Source: Stercorarius parasiticus
Taxonomy: Eukaryota; Chordata; Aves; Charadriiformes; Stercorariidae
Assembly: GCA_013396915.1 (NCBI GenBank)
Contig: VWZL01001301.1
Span: 62,001-126,000, forward strand
Direction: 5' to 3'
Length of the DNA stretch: 64,000 nt
The position numbers were made by a program, and so were the translations under genes. This document shows, in pieces, positions 37,034 through 48,617 of this stretch. Positions within the stretch are counted from its first letter, which is position 1, and each line of letters begins with the position of its first letter. The notes below the pieces were generated by a model. It had not been told where the DNA came from and ran no database searches. It saw only the letters and a list, made by a program, of their open reading frames with translations.

Positions 37034-37690
37034 GCAAGGAGGATCCGGGCAAGTACAGGCCTGTCAGTCTGATGTTGGTGCCAGGGAAAGTTACGGAGTA
37101 GATCATCTCGAGTGCCATCACGGGGCACATACAGGACAACGAGGCAATCAGGACCAGTCAGCATGGGTTCATGAAAGGCAGGTCCTGTTTGACTAACCTG
37201 ATCTCCTTCTATGACAAAGTGACCTGCTTAGTGGATGAAGGAAAGGCTGTGAATGTTGTCTACCAAGACTTTAGTAAAGCTTTTGACACGATTTCCCACA
37301 GCATTCTCCTGGGAAAACTGTCTGTTCATGGCTTGGATGGGCATAGGCTTCGCTGGATAAAAAACTGGCTGAATGGCTGGACCCAAAATTGTTGTGGTGA
37401 ATGGAGTTAAATCCAGTTGGAGGCTGGTCATGAGTGGTGTTCTCCAGGACTCAGTATTGGGGCCGATTCTCTTTAATATCTTAATCAATGATCTGGACGA
37501 AGGGATCGAGTACACCCTCAGTAAGTTTGCAGAGAACACCAAGTTGGGCAAGAGTGTTGATCTGCTTGAGGGTAGGAAGGCTTTGCAGAGGAAGGCATTG
37601 CATAGGGATCTGACAGGCTGGATCAATGAGCTAAGGCCAATTGTATGAGATTCAGCAAGGCCATGTGCCAGGTCCTGCATTTGGGTCACA
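37028..37690 (+). mobile_element. Middle CR1 of the nest, 5' part with reverse-transcriptase region
   Basis: It begins within ORF2 at AAGGAGGATCCGGGCAAGT and reads toward the 3' end. Translation shows the LINE reverse-transcriptase block DFSKAFDTISHSILLGKL, then [17 protein letters not shown], then in another frame [17 protein letters not shown] and [11 protein letters not shown]1 polymerases have F-A-D-D in the catalytic loop; here it reads F-A-E-N, so both acidic residues are changed. A frameshift near 37390 also breaks it. The inner CR1 interrupts it after GGGTCACA at 37690. Left and right ATGACT (37028 and 38962) may be the target duplication with the outer CR1. Confidence 0.9.
37171..37648 (+). 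pseudogene. CR1 ORF2 reverse-transcriptase fragment (frameshifted)
   Basis: ORF2 of CR1 encodes an endonuclease and a reverse transcriptase that copies the element's RNA at the target. Two overlapping frames (37171-37410 and 37373-37648) together cover the palm subdomain from the SKAFDT block to the altered FAEN loop. The one-frame change between them and the loss of the catalytic aspartates make this inactive. The endonuclease and start of ORF2 are absent because of 5' truncation. Confidence 0.85.
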
Positions 37691-38247
37691 GAATCACAGA
37701 ATCACCGAATCACAGAATGGTAGGGTTGTAAGGGACCTCTGGGGATCATTTAGTCCAACTCCCCTGCCAGAGCAGGGTCACCTACAGCAGGTTGCACAGG
37801 NNNNNNNNNNNNNNNNNNNNNNNNNNNNNNNNNNNNNNNNNNNNNNNNNNNNNNNNNNNNNNNNNNNNNNNNNNNNNNNNNNNNNNNNNNNNNNNNNNNN
37901 NNNNNNNNNNNNNNNNNNNNNNNNNNNNNNNNNNNNNNNNNNNNNNNNNNNNNNNNNNNNNNNNNNNNNNNNNNNNNNNNNNNNNNNNNNNNNNNNNNNN
38001 NNNNNNNNNNNNNNNNNNNNNNNNNNNNNNNNNNNNNNNNNNNNNNNNNNNNNNNNNNNNNNNNNNNNNNNNNNNNNNNNNNNNNNNNNNNNNNNNNNNN
38101 NNNNNNNNNNNNNNNNNNNNNNNNNNNNNNNNNNNNNNNNNNNNNNNNNNNNNNNNNNNNNNNNNNNNNNCCCCCCAGCTTTGTGTCATCAGCAAAGTTG
38201 CTGAGGGTGCACTCTATCCCCTCATCCAGGTCATTGATGACATGTGT
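37691..38247 (-). mobile_element. Innermost CR1 of the nest, minus strand, mostly unassembled
   Basis: The 3' end at the left reads GAATCACAGAATCACCGAATC, followed by GGGTTGTAAGGGACCTCTGG and GCCAGAGCAGGGTCACCTAC, the same subfamily end as at 61145. After a gap it resumes with CAGCTTTGTGTCATCAGCAAAG, antisense of the catalytic-loop region, and stops at GGTCATTGATGA. GTCACA at 37685-37690 and 38248-38253 is a likely 6 bp target duplication. Using the middle CR1 as ruler, about 925 bp would be expected here; only about 557 positions are present, including 370 N. Confidence 0.85.
37801..38170. other. 370 bp assembly gap inside CR1
   Basis: Run of N inside the innermost CR1. The reading frames reported across it are meaningless. 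Confidence 0.98.
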
Positions 38248-38967
38248 GTCACAACAACCACATGCAGCACTATAGGCTTGGGGAAGTGTGGCTGGAAAGT
38301 GTGGTTCACAGCTGACTGAACATGAGCCAGTAGTGTGCCCAGGTGGCCAAGAAGACCAACAGCATCCTGGCTTGTATTAGAAATAGTGTGGCCAGCAGGA
38401 CTAGGGAAATGATTGTACCTCTGTACTCAGCACTGGTGAGGCCACACCTCGAGTACTTTGTCCAGTTTTGGGCCTGTCACTACAAGAAAGACATTGAGAT
38501 TCTGGAGCATGTTCAGAGAAGGGCAATGAGGCTGGTGAGGGGTCAGGAGAACAAGTCTTATGAGAAGTGGCTGAGGGTACTGGGTTTGTTTAGTCTGGAG
38601 AAAAGGAGGCTGAAGGGAGACCTTATCGCTCTCTACAACTGCCTGAAAGAAGTTTGTAGCCAGGTGGGGGTCAGTCTCTTTTCCCAAGTAACAAGGAATA
38701 GGACAAGAAGAAATGACTTCAAGTTGCACCAGGGGAGGTTTAGATTGGATATTAGGAAAAAATTCTTCACCAAAACGGTTGTCAAGCATTGGAAGAGGCT
38801 GCCCCGGGAAGCGGTTGAGTCACCATCTCTGGAGGTATTTAAAAGGTGTGTAGATGTAGTGCTTGAGGGACATGGTTTAGTGATAACTTGGGATTAATAG
38901 GTTAACAGATGGACTTGATGATCTTAAAGGTTCCTTTCAACCAAAACGATTCTATGATTCTATGACT
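38248..38967 (+). mobile_element. Middle CR1 of the nest, 3' part to the octamer end
   Basis: It resumes at GTCACAACAACCACATGC, in the order seen without interruption at 56090 in another CR1. It continues through the ORF2 C-terminus and 3' UTR to GATTCTATGATTCTATGA. The octamer repeat ATTCTATG at the 3' end is the hallmark of CR1. Confidence 0.95.
38343..38897 (+). pseudogene. CR1 ORF2 C-terminal part, 184 codons open
   Basis: The frame has no stop from [18 protein letters not shown] to the natural-looking end. Conserved blocks include [59 protein letters not shown] and SPSLEVFK. These are typical of the thumb/C-terminal segment of CR1 polymerase. It is open because of recent age, not because the element could move: the palm region upstream is broken and split by the inner insertion. 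Confidence 0.9.
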
Positions 38968-39125
38968 TCCACAACCTTCTCAGAGACTGAGGAAAGTCAG
39001 GCTAACCACCCCAGATCGTCCTTCTTCCCCTCCTTGAAGACAGGTGCAACATCTACCTATTTCAAATAATCAGGAAAGATCTTCCAAAGATCTGAGATAA
39101 TCCAAGACAAGAGGCTAGTCTTAGG
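38962..39125 (-). mobile_element. Outermost CR1 of the nest, right part
   Basis: Right after the octamer end of the middle CR1, the + strand reads GTCAGGCTAACCACCCCAGA, TCGTCCTTCTTCCCCTCCTT and GAAGACAGGTGCAACATC. This is antisense CR1 ORF2 ('gtcaggctaacc...', 'cctccttcttgcccttcttgaagat'), lying upstream in ORF2 of the left part at 36890-37033. The two parts face the same way and are in the right order to be one element split by insertion. Homology fades near 39125. Confidence 0.65.
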
Positions 39126-42100
39126 TCTGGTATGCTAATAAAGCCAAATTATTGAATATTGTAAACAAAAACAATGCCTGAAATTTCAAGCATTCATTCA
39201 AACTTTTACTATTAGCTCATAATGTTCATGTTTTCATAAAATGAAGCATCAGTCCAACAGGATATGCTTCAATTCATTGCGTCTTAAGATGACAATACAG
39301 AAAACAGTCTAGGTATAACAGATGTAATTATATTGGTTATGCAGTTTTAGTGATTTAAATATGGTATATATTGAAAGTTTTTATATGATCACTTTGAAAA
39401 AAGTACAGACACACATCTCATAACAAACATTTTTTTCACCAGTTTACTCCTATAAGATAGGAAGAAAAAAATTATTACTGACTATTTTACCAGCCAGATA
39501 CATACAATTTGAATTCCACCTGTATTGTTTGTGCTGATTTTTAGTTCCTTAAACAGCATTTTTTCTCTTAAAAGGAATCACAAAAATTTTCAGAAATTGC
39601 TTGTTTGCTTCAATCTCCATTTGCAGTCTCCAATTACTTCACAAAATAGTTACCTGTGTTTTGTGATGAGAGTTAGACCTTTTAAGTTCCCAGTCTGGAC
39701 ACTGTATTTCTTCCACTCAATGCCAAAAAAACCCTAAGCCCTTTTATTTTTATTGTTTAAGAAATGTAGAAAGCCTAGCCCACTTCTCTAATTCTTTTTC
39801 TAAGTATGTTAGTGCTATAGAAGGATCCTCCCATTGTTTTTACATTGCCTATTGTAAAGTTCAGTCATTCTGGCTTGTACAAAAGCTAGTAAGTTCTCTA
39901 AAACAAGGAGACTTGATGAGTTCTCCACAATCTGTTATGAGTACGAACAAAACCAGTATTATTTGTTGACATCTAGACTATTTTGTTAATGGCTATTCTA
40001 GTATATTACTGGATTTTCTAACACTCAGGAAAACACCAGGCAATAATATGATTTCATTAAATAAAAGTAACTTCCAAACTGCAGCAACTGAAATAAAAGT
40101 GGTTTTATGGTGGAAGAGGGAAATTGCACTTTCCCATCACCCACGGGTCATTTGGACAATATATAAGAAGTTATTTTCTTACTTGTTGTTTTAATTCTTA
40201 CAATCTGAAACTTTTAAACATCTTTCCTTCCTTATGGAGAAATGAGGAGTTGTAATTTTTTATGTATGACAGTAACCAACATTTTTGAGGGAAGAATCTC
40301 TCAATTTTTATTAGAATTGTCTATCAAATATATAGAGAAGTAGATCCTGATGGAAAACCAAACTAAAGAGAAAACTGAAGTTTATTACAGCTTTTAAAAA
40401 AATAGAATAAAAATCCAGCATGGGATTGTACCTTGTTAATATGTTGACTTCTTTTAGAATAAACCTAAAATAATAATAAAAATACACTACATAAAATAAT
40501 TACCAATAAAACTTCATGACCAAATTGTGTCCTATTTCAGTAAAGGACAATATGAGCTACACAATGTGGCTTGATGTGCGAAAATAAATACTGAAGATTT
40601 CAATATGATTTTTACATCATATTATTAGAAATAGTAGTGGAAATAAATAATATGGCTTCATCTTTGTCAACAGGTAAACAATTTCATACTGATGAAGATT
40701 TCATACTGATTGAACAGCAATTGCTTATGCAAACCCAAAAGTCACTTTAAATAATATGTATGCCTAACAACAATTTAAGGTCTCAGAAGAAAGACACGTC
40801 CTGAAAATACTCTCTATTATATTGCGGCCTTGAAATATGCTTTTTTTTTTGAGGGTTGGTGTTTTTCTTCCTCCACATAAAATATGCAAGTGTAATTTAT
40901 CTGTTAAAAGGCAGGGCAACAGAATCAGGGGAAAAAAATGTAAAGAAGAAACTACCATTTCTCAGATTTTTTTTTTTTTTACTTAATTGAATCTGGTATT
41001 TCTCTCCCTTAGATCATATAATTTAACTCTTTCTATATGTGGAGAGATTCTGGCGCTGCTTATTACTACTCGTAATCATTGTAATGAATGTTTTGAAGTG
41101 TTGCTTTTAATTAGGAAGCCCCTGATACAATTCCATTTTTAGATGGAAGTAAACACACTGAAGTTCATAAAATATTCTAATAAATGATCCATGCAGATTA
41201 GCCCTCATTGTCTGAGTCTATAAAGACAATCAAGAAAGCTCATACAAATTAAATAAAATTACACATTATAAATGGATTCATTAGATTACATTAAACACTT
41301 TATTGTGACTCTCTTCTTCCCAAGGAAAGTATCCTTTATTCAACTTAACTCACTTCTTTTCCAGGTGAATTAGAACCCCTTTATTTTACTTCAGTTCTGA
41401 TTTTGAATGTCTACTCTGACTCTGAGAGCTAATAGTGTTTAACTAGTCCTCCATAAATCAAACCTGTTAATTGATTTGAATTGATTTCCCTAAGCATCTC
41501 TCTGTAAAGGGAAATAACTTGACAACTGGAGGTTGAACTCAAAATGAATTAAGGAAGGTAAAAAGGTTAATGGCTTTGTGAAGCTTTAGGTTCTTTTCTC
41601 CTATTTTGTTGAGTGCTTTCCTGCTTCTGTGTTTTTATGTAGGACTAATGAAGAACAGACAGATATTTTCTTCCAAAAAGAACTTATATATAAGTTAATT
41701 TATTTCTCAGTTCTGCTTCAGTCTCTCACTTGATATGTCTTAGATATTTACACAAGTGGGCAAACTCCTCTTTTCTGGTCTGCCTTTTGAATATTTTGAG
41801 ATTATATCAGCCATAGATGAAAAGTGTCCTACCACTCCTAAACAGTAACAATTCTCTGTGACTACTTTAATTCATTTTTTTAAATAATTATCACCCTTTT
41901 TTAATAGTATTTAACAAACTCTATGACTATTGATGTATTCCATGCTTATGTTCAAAAGGGGTGGAAGGGAATTAAAAACCAATATGGGACTAAAGTGGTG
42001 TTCGGATAATTTGAATTCCACCAAGCCAGTCACTTAATATAGATAAGATTTCTCAAAACTGCTTCCTAGAGATTATTTAGCTCTCCAGAAATAGAATACT

Positions 42101-42699
42101 TATACCTGCATATGAATGCAGACCAAAGAAATCACTACATTCAGTTCAAGAGAGGAAAGGCTACTTTATCTGATGTGCATACCTAGTACTCTATATATCT
42201 GCTACAGAAGATCATACCTTTTTTTGTAATCACTGAATGAGAGTATGGCTTCATCTCTCCAGTCCTATGCTGAAAAGGAGTGACTATGAGATGAGGGAAG
42301 TTTATAAACTATGTTGTTCTTGCTTTGTTTTCATTACAACATTTAATTACTTATTAATTTACTTTTTTATGGTGACAGACTATAGATAAAATTATCTCTG
42401 TCACTTGCAAAAAAATTAAAAAAGGAACAACTGGCAATATCTGTGTTCCTGTAACTAAGATTTTTCACACATTGAAATAACATGAAGTTCAACTTCAGAG
42501 TATGGAATATGTGATAACATTCTGCAAACTTGCTCTGAGGAATGACAGACTGCTGGCCTTTTGAAATGGGAGTTAATCATTGACTGTATGCTAACATCAC
42601 TAGAAGTTAACAAAAACCATTGTGTTACAAATGTCATTTTCTTTACATTTCATATTAGATTTTCTATTGGCAATGACAATAAATGCATCAAAAAATGAT
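39126..42699. other. Non-coding DNA, no gene seen
   Basis: AT-rich. The stretch 40990-41300 has good sequence complexity and several homeodomain-type TAATTA/TTAATT words, and could be a conserved element, but conservation cannot be judged here. Confidence 0.5.
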
Positions 42700-43010
42700 T
42701 GGTGACCTATAGTTGCCCAGCAATTTCTTTTTGCTCTTTAATTCATCATGTCTTTCTGTATATTGAATTAGACCTCTTTACAGCTCATTAATTGTATTAA
42801 CATTCCACTTCATTACCTGGGATAATAAATTAGTTTCATAAAGTTTGCCAATTTTCACCAGTGCATTTTCAAATCTACAATATCTGGCCAACTTTGTAGC
42901 GTTTCAGTCATTGATTCACATATGCTGAAAATTTTGTTGAATTTCTTTTTACTGATCGTGGACCATCTGTTACCTTGGTTGTAAGATCCGTCCTCCCTTT
43001 TTTAGCTTAC
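42700..43010 (-). mobile_element. Possible decayed CR1/L3-type LINE fragment, antisense
   Basis: Weak ordered similarity to the antisense ORF2 end of old CR1/L3 LINEs: GTTGCCCAGCAATTTC, GACCTCTTTACAGCTC and AAAGTTTGCCAATTTTCACC (compare 'cccaatttgttnagatc', 'gatctctttgcagctc' and 'gcaaattttgccacc'). By eye only and heavily diverged. Confidence 0.3.
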
Positions 43011-43448
43011 TGATCATAGGTGTTACTAGCAATCCCCTTAACACGTATGGTAAACTTGACAGGGACAATTTTTTAGCAACTGATCTTATTTTTATTCCTG
43101 TGCTTAGTTATTAATACATACCCCTCTATTTCGACTCTCAAATTTTGGTTATGGTACTACTTGCTTCAGTATCCACTATATCAAATGACAGAAATTCCAT
43201 TTTGCAACTGATCTCACACTTACAATGAGCCACAAAATTGATATATTTTCTACTAAAATGATCTCACCTGCTGAAATAAAATGCAAAGATTTAGATTATT
43301 CAAAACATTGCATTTTAATCTACCTTCTACATTTAACTTTGCTTTTGTTGTTAAAATAAGATTTTTCAACATAGATTAACACATTCTTTTCTTCCTCAAA
43401 CCAAATTTTGATGGCTGTTATTGTGATTTTGTAAATGTTGTGATGGCT

Positions 43449-43506
43449 GAACATCACAGTTCTTTCTGTTGAATTACGAACATGACAGTTCTTTCTGTTG
43501 AATCCC
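43449..43506. repeat. Two-unit tandem repeat, 29 bp period
   Basis: GAACAT(C/G)ACAGTTCTTTC followed by TGTTGAAT occurs twice in direct succession, with differences only near position 7 and at the last few bases of each unit. Confidence 0.9.
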
Positions 43507-45937
43507 AGTATGTATATGTTCTGATAGGTTAATATGAAAATAAAATCATTATAAATTTCCATGTCTGTGTGTTTCGTTTTCATCTAGTATGCAGATTATA
43601 GATTTGTGGTTGTCACCTAGTATACTCTGATCTGTGGTGCTCACCCCCAAATCCTATCCAATTTCAGTAGATGAAGATTGGTGGCTGATCAGGCATCTTA
43701 TTCACTCTTTTGGTGGAACAGAGCAAAAAGCGCACAGAAACAAAACATAGCATAGCTTGATAGCTAGAGCCTGATTTCTTTTTCAGAAAATATTCAGATG
43801 AATGTTCCCAAATATTCCTTATCATCAGAGAGTTTATTTTTAAGAACAAGGAAAATAGTTGTCAACTCTCATCTTATCATTTGCTTGCATATCCTTACTG
43901 ATAATCGAGACTACATGGGTATTTTTGGCCTTAGATGAAAATATTTGTGCTACCAGCAAGCTGAAAGGACACAAATCCTCATTTATGCAAGCCTGCAGTT
44001 ATGAAAAATTAAAGGTTTTAGGTATACAAGAAAGAGAACTCTTTCAAAAAGCCATTTATTTTTAAGTAGAGTTATCCTGGAATTAAAAATGGTTAATTTA
44101 ATTAACTTTCCTCTAACAGCCATCAAGCAAAAAGTTACAATAGGTGCTATCCTTCATTATAAATTACACATTATAAAATATACATGGAATTGTCTCTTTT
44201 GGGGGTGGAACTATGTCCTCGAGTCCAGTTACTGAGCAGAATTTATCAACATCATAAAAGACAAACTGCAGTACAGTAGATGAATAACTAACAGGAGTAG
44301 ATGGAAAAAGGAGGCAGAAAAATAGTATTGGACACATATTTTGCAATTTTACACAAAACTTCCTCTGCTTTTTTTTAATACTTTGATTAATTTTAAAATT
44401 ATTTACATCTGTAAAGAAATAAAATTATGAAATGAAGGTATTTTTTACACTTAATACATTTCTCCATGTTTATTGGAAGTAAATGTCATTTGGAAAATTA
44501 GTTTGTTCCTTTTTTTTCCCCACAGAAGTGTATAATTTTTAATTCTATAATTATAATGTTGAATTCAGTGATTCATAAAAATGTTATATGAACACCTACT
44601 GACAGCAGTTGCGTATTTGCACCTTATTCTACAAGAAATTCCATGTACCTTCAAGGCTGATATTATCCCTGCTCTGTGATCTTGAACAGTTTATCAGTTT
44701 GTTGAGGAACAGCATATATGATGCAGTAGTATTGACCTGCTGTAACTCAGCAGAAACCAACGTTGGTATGGCTAAACTAAACTGAACACTCAACTACCAA
44801 ATTTACGAGCAGGTTTCATTATTGGCTTAAAAAATAGGAAAGTAAGATATTAGACAAATAGACAACACGCACTACCATTCACAATGCAGAGAACAATGAC
44901 AGTAAGTAACTTAATAGTAGAAGACTATCAAAACTTGACAAAAGCCAGTCTGAAAAGGTAGGAATCAATCTACTTTTATATGTCTGTTTTTAAACAAGAA
45001 GAATAAGATTCTTGTAAGAACCACAGTCAGTTCAAAAGCCAGTTCCACACCCTGCCCCTTTTTATTTAAAAGATACAGAATTCCTAAAAATCTGACATAA
45101 TATTGAAGTCAAAACCAAAGTATATTTCAGTCTCTATCAATCATCACTCTGAAAAACAGTACCTTTTAAAAGATGCCTGGTATTGCGTTACACACACAGT
45201 CTTAGTCTTGCATTTTTGCAGTCAGTAACCATTTTTCTCTACAAATCTATCTTAGTGTGTCAACAGAGAATAGAGCATCCATTGCTATTTTGGGCAAGAA
45301 AGAAATGGCAAACATGTATTGTAGTCTTTGGAGACAAAAAAAAAAAAATAAATCACGTGCATAATTATTTTCAGGTTCCTTTGTTTTCTTAATGCTTTTG
45401 TATAAACTGAATTCATCAAAAGGACAAAATAAAATTCTAAATTTTGAAGAAATGCTGTGGGGAAAAGCAGTACAAAACTCACAAGTTCTGCTGAATATTT
45501 TTTGTATATTTCTATATTATTGTCACCTGTGATAAGAAAACAAGTTACTTGCTAAGAAAGAGGTCTTTTATTCAGGAACTCAAACCTGTTAGCTAACGAA
45601 GTCTTTGAAAAGAAGGTAACAATGCAAAGCGGTTTCTTCAATTCTAGTTATATTTTCTATATGATCAAAAAGACTTGAACTACTTAATGTCTAACTGCCT
45701 ACTGAATTTGTGTGGCACTTTCAGGTGGAAGAATACTAGTGTACAGAGAGAAAGCTAACCTCAAGATTTTATAGAATGACCTCTTAAGAACACATTTTGC
45801 TTTTAAGAATTGTCAGCTGCACCCTGCTCTGGCTTACTCTGCTGAGACTCAAGAGGCAACTTTTTAATCAACAGTCAATTGCCCTTTCTGAAAATCGTGT
45901 CTATTTTTAAAATATACCAAACTGGGTACCTGAACCA

Positions 45938-45992
45938 GAGAAAAAAGAAGTGAAGCGAAGAGAAGAGACGAGAAGAGGCGAGACGAAATGAG
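45938..45992. repeat. Purine-only GA-rich tract
   Basis: AAGTGAAGCGAAGAGAAGAG followed by ACGAGAAGAGGCGAGACG. Almost all purine on the + strand with CG interruptions; it looks like a decayed (GAGAA)n repeat. Confidence 0.7.
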
Positions 45993-48074
45993 ACCAAGTC
46001 TTGGTGATCAGTACAGCAAACTACCTGTTGTACTATTAGCAGAAAAGTCATTATTTCATATTCTAGACTTAGCCATATTCTTTAGTAGTCATTGCTACTA
46101 AACCTCAGTATCAGCAAGTATATAGGCAAAACAGGCTTTTACTCAGTTATTTGCAAAAGCTTGAAAAAAATTGACAAACAATATGCATTTAATAAACTCT
46201 GCAAATGGTTATGCATAACTGTAATGACAGTTTATTTACTCAACTTTTGTCAATAACATAGGTACTATCACTAATTAGTTTACACCGCCTTTCAAAATTA
46301 GTTTATACATAACAGTGTTTACCGAAACAGTAAAGTAACATGAAAAATACTTCTAGTTTTGTGTGTAACTTCTAATTAGCATGAACACTTCAGTACTTGT
46401 TATTTCTAAAAACATATGGAATATATATATGCCTAGTTTGAACATATCATTGCAAATACTGACCATATATTAGCTTGTTACAAATTTACATTTTCCTTTA
46501 AACACTGTTAAACATAAATGTATTTATTGTTTTATATGTTAAAATCATAAAAATAAAAATGCGCAGTCCCTTTTCTCCTCATTAACATTTTTGAAATAAA
46601 ATGTTGCAAAATGATGATCAAAATTATGTTCATAGCACCATTGCTATGTAGCAGCACCATTTTCTGGAACTGGAGAGTCAGGCACAGTGCTCCATTAAAT
46701 TTAAAGATTGCAAGGATTTTGGGGAGCATTTTGGCTGTTTGTGGTGTTTTAGCTTCCATGTGTCATTATTATATGGGAAAGCTATATTTAGCAATATGTC
46801 TCTATCTACTATATTCTGTCAAGAAAAAAAAGCTAAGAGAGAGAGAATCTTGTGGTGTGTAACCATGAGCTCTTACAGGTTTACCAACCCTAATCCTGAA
46901 GGGCTAGAATGCCAAAAATAAAAATACATGTTCCTAAATATTTTTTTAAGTGAGATGGCATTTAGGTGTTTTATTATTTCTACTACATAGTTTTATTAAA
47001 TAATAAGCAAAAAAATTTACATTTCTCCCTCATTTGTGAGAAACTGACTTTACTTTGAATTTTTGCTATTAGTACCCTTAGCCTTCATTTTATATGCTCT
47101 TATTTTGCCAATTTCAGAGTCCTTCCTTCCATAGTTTGTGAAAGCAGCTTCATAGCCCGGTGTTGCAGACTGCCGGAGCTCTTTGCCCTTGCAGCATGAC
47201 TAGAAAAAGCATTGTAACCGCTGCTAAACAGTGGTGAAAAACCTCACTTGGTCTTATAAGTGTTTTTCATGTACTCATCACAACCTAAACCCCTGTCCAA
47301 TCTGAATAAGTTTTTGTACACCTGAAAGGTGTACACCCTCCCCAAGGTTGTGTCTTTACATATAGTAAGAGACAGCTCTATCACCATTATGCAAATCTCA
47401 TTCTAAGGAAGCTTCAACACCTACTCATCCAACAGTGAAAATTGTGTTCCTTCCCCAGACTTACATAATTGGCCTTTGTGGACTACTATGGTCAAGGAAA
47501 TGATAATGAAATCACAACTGAGGGTGGAAAATTTTTCTCTTTGTTCAATAGGTATATCACCTTTCTCCTCAGGTGGAGATAGTTCTTGTGCAAAATGTGG
47601 AAAGATAAATACAGCTGTGATTAAAAGGAGGTTACAAACAATAAGTTCCATGAAAAAGCATGATCTTTACAATGTTACGATGTGCTAGGTATCTTTAGGT
47701 ACACTTAAAATGAAAGTGCTTGGTTTGAAAAGAGTCCAATGCCCCAGCAAGATATTAGATTTTCCTTATCAATTATCAAAAATTCATCTAGTTCATTTCA
47801 GTGTTACTCTTGTTGTATCTTTTCCTTTCTCACTATCAAACTAATTCAAAATCATTCCAAATCTAATTCAAGTGAGTTGATCCAAAGGGTATAAATCTTT
47901 CATCATTGGAACTGCATAAACAAATACTAAGTGAAATGTATAATATGAACGGTATTTTCCAGTCTTTGCTTTAAACACTCTGAGCTATTATCAATATAGT
48001 TTATTCAATGAAAATAAGGAATAACTTTAAATACCTAAAATTTACAAAAAGATATATTTTAAAGGATACTGGAG

Positions 48075-48617
48075 TGTCCTGGTTGGGGTGAAGCAGAACC
48101 AACTTTCTGTTCAGTGAGAGAGTCTCTTGCTCTTACTTGTTGCTGTGACAACCAGGGTCAGCTGACTGGGCTGTTTACCCCATGGAGGGGTTGCACCATG
48201 CTCAGTATAAAAGCTGAGGGATGAAAGGGTTGTATTTTTTCCAAGGGGCTCTTTCACAGTGGGTTACTTCTTCAGTGGCTCTCTTTTTTCAATGACTGAT
48301 GTCTGAGGAGGACCCTGTCAATTCATCTACCTTTGATCCCCATCAGTGTGCTCCGGAATCCAGTTCCCATTTGTCACTGAGTCCCAGTGTCTCTTGGTGA
48401 CATCTCCCTGGGAGCTTGATACAGTTTTGTATGTGTTTGTATATATTGTATCTCTTTAATTATTTCCTTTTTATTTTATTAATAATATTTCATTAAAGTA
48501 GTTTAGATTTTTTTCTAAACTCATAAATCTCTTCATCTCTCTTCTTCTCCATGGAGCAAGAGGTGGGGGAGAGCATCTGTTGTCTTGTCATTGGCCAACC
48601 CGACCCAAGCTGTGACA
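48075..48617 (+). mobile_element. Solo endogenous retrovirus LTR, + strand, complete
   Basis: It runs from TGTCCTGGTTGGGG to AGCTGTGACA (543 bp) with TG...CA ends. It carries TATAAAAG at 48206-48213, ATTAAA at 48492-48497 and the shared CTGGGAGCTTGATACAGTTT block. The flanks TGGAG (48070-48074) and TAGAG (48618-48622) look like a 5 bp target duplication with one substitution. No internal proviral sequence is present, so it is a solo LTR of the same family as 5005-5605, with a deletion in U3. Confidence 0.85.
48206..48213 (+). promoter_or_regulatory. TATA box of the solo LTR
   Basis: TATAAAAG right after ATGCTCAG, a canonical TATA. It could drive transcription into the + strand flank if not silenced. 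Confidence 0.55.

Larger units (their letters stand above)
43011..48074. other. Non-coding DNA, no gene seen
   Basis: AT-rich. Contains the 29 bp tandem pair and purine tract listed separately, and an 8 bp perfect hairpin GTACACCT-GAA-AGGTGTAC at 47316-47334. Frames up to 87 codons have no protein features. Confidence 0.5.

Noticed and set aside
37641..38319. Frames of 137-187 codons across 37801-38170.
   Set aside because: They read through a run of N between two CR1 pieces.
45938..45992. GA-rich tract as a possible regulatory array.
   Set aside because: Best explained as a decayed simple repeat.
47316..47334. Perfect 8 bp hairpin with a GAA loop, as a possible terminator or small RNA.
   Set aside because: One short hairpin is expected by chance in 64 kb, with no promoter, T run or conserved partner.
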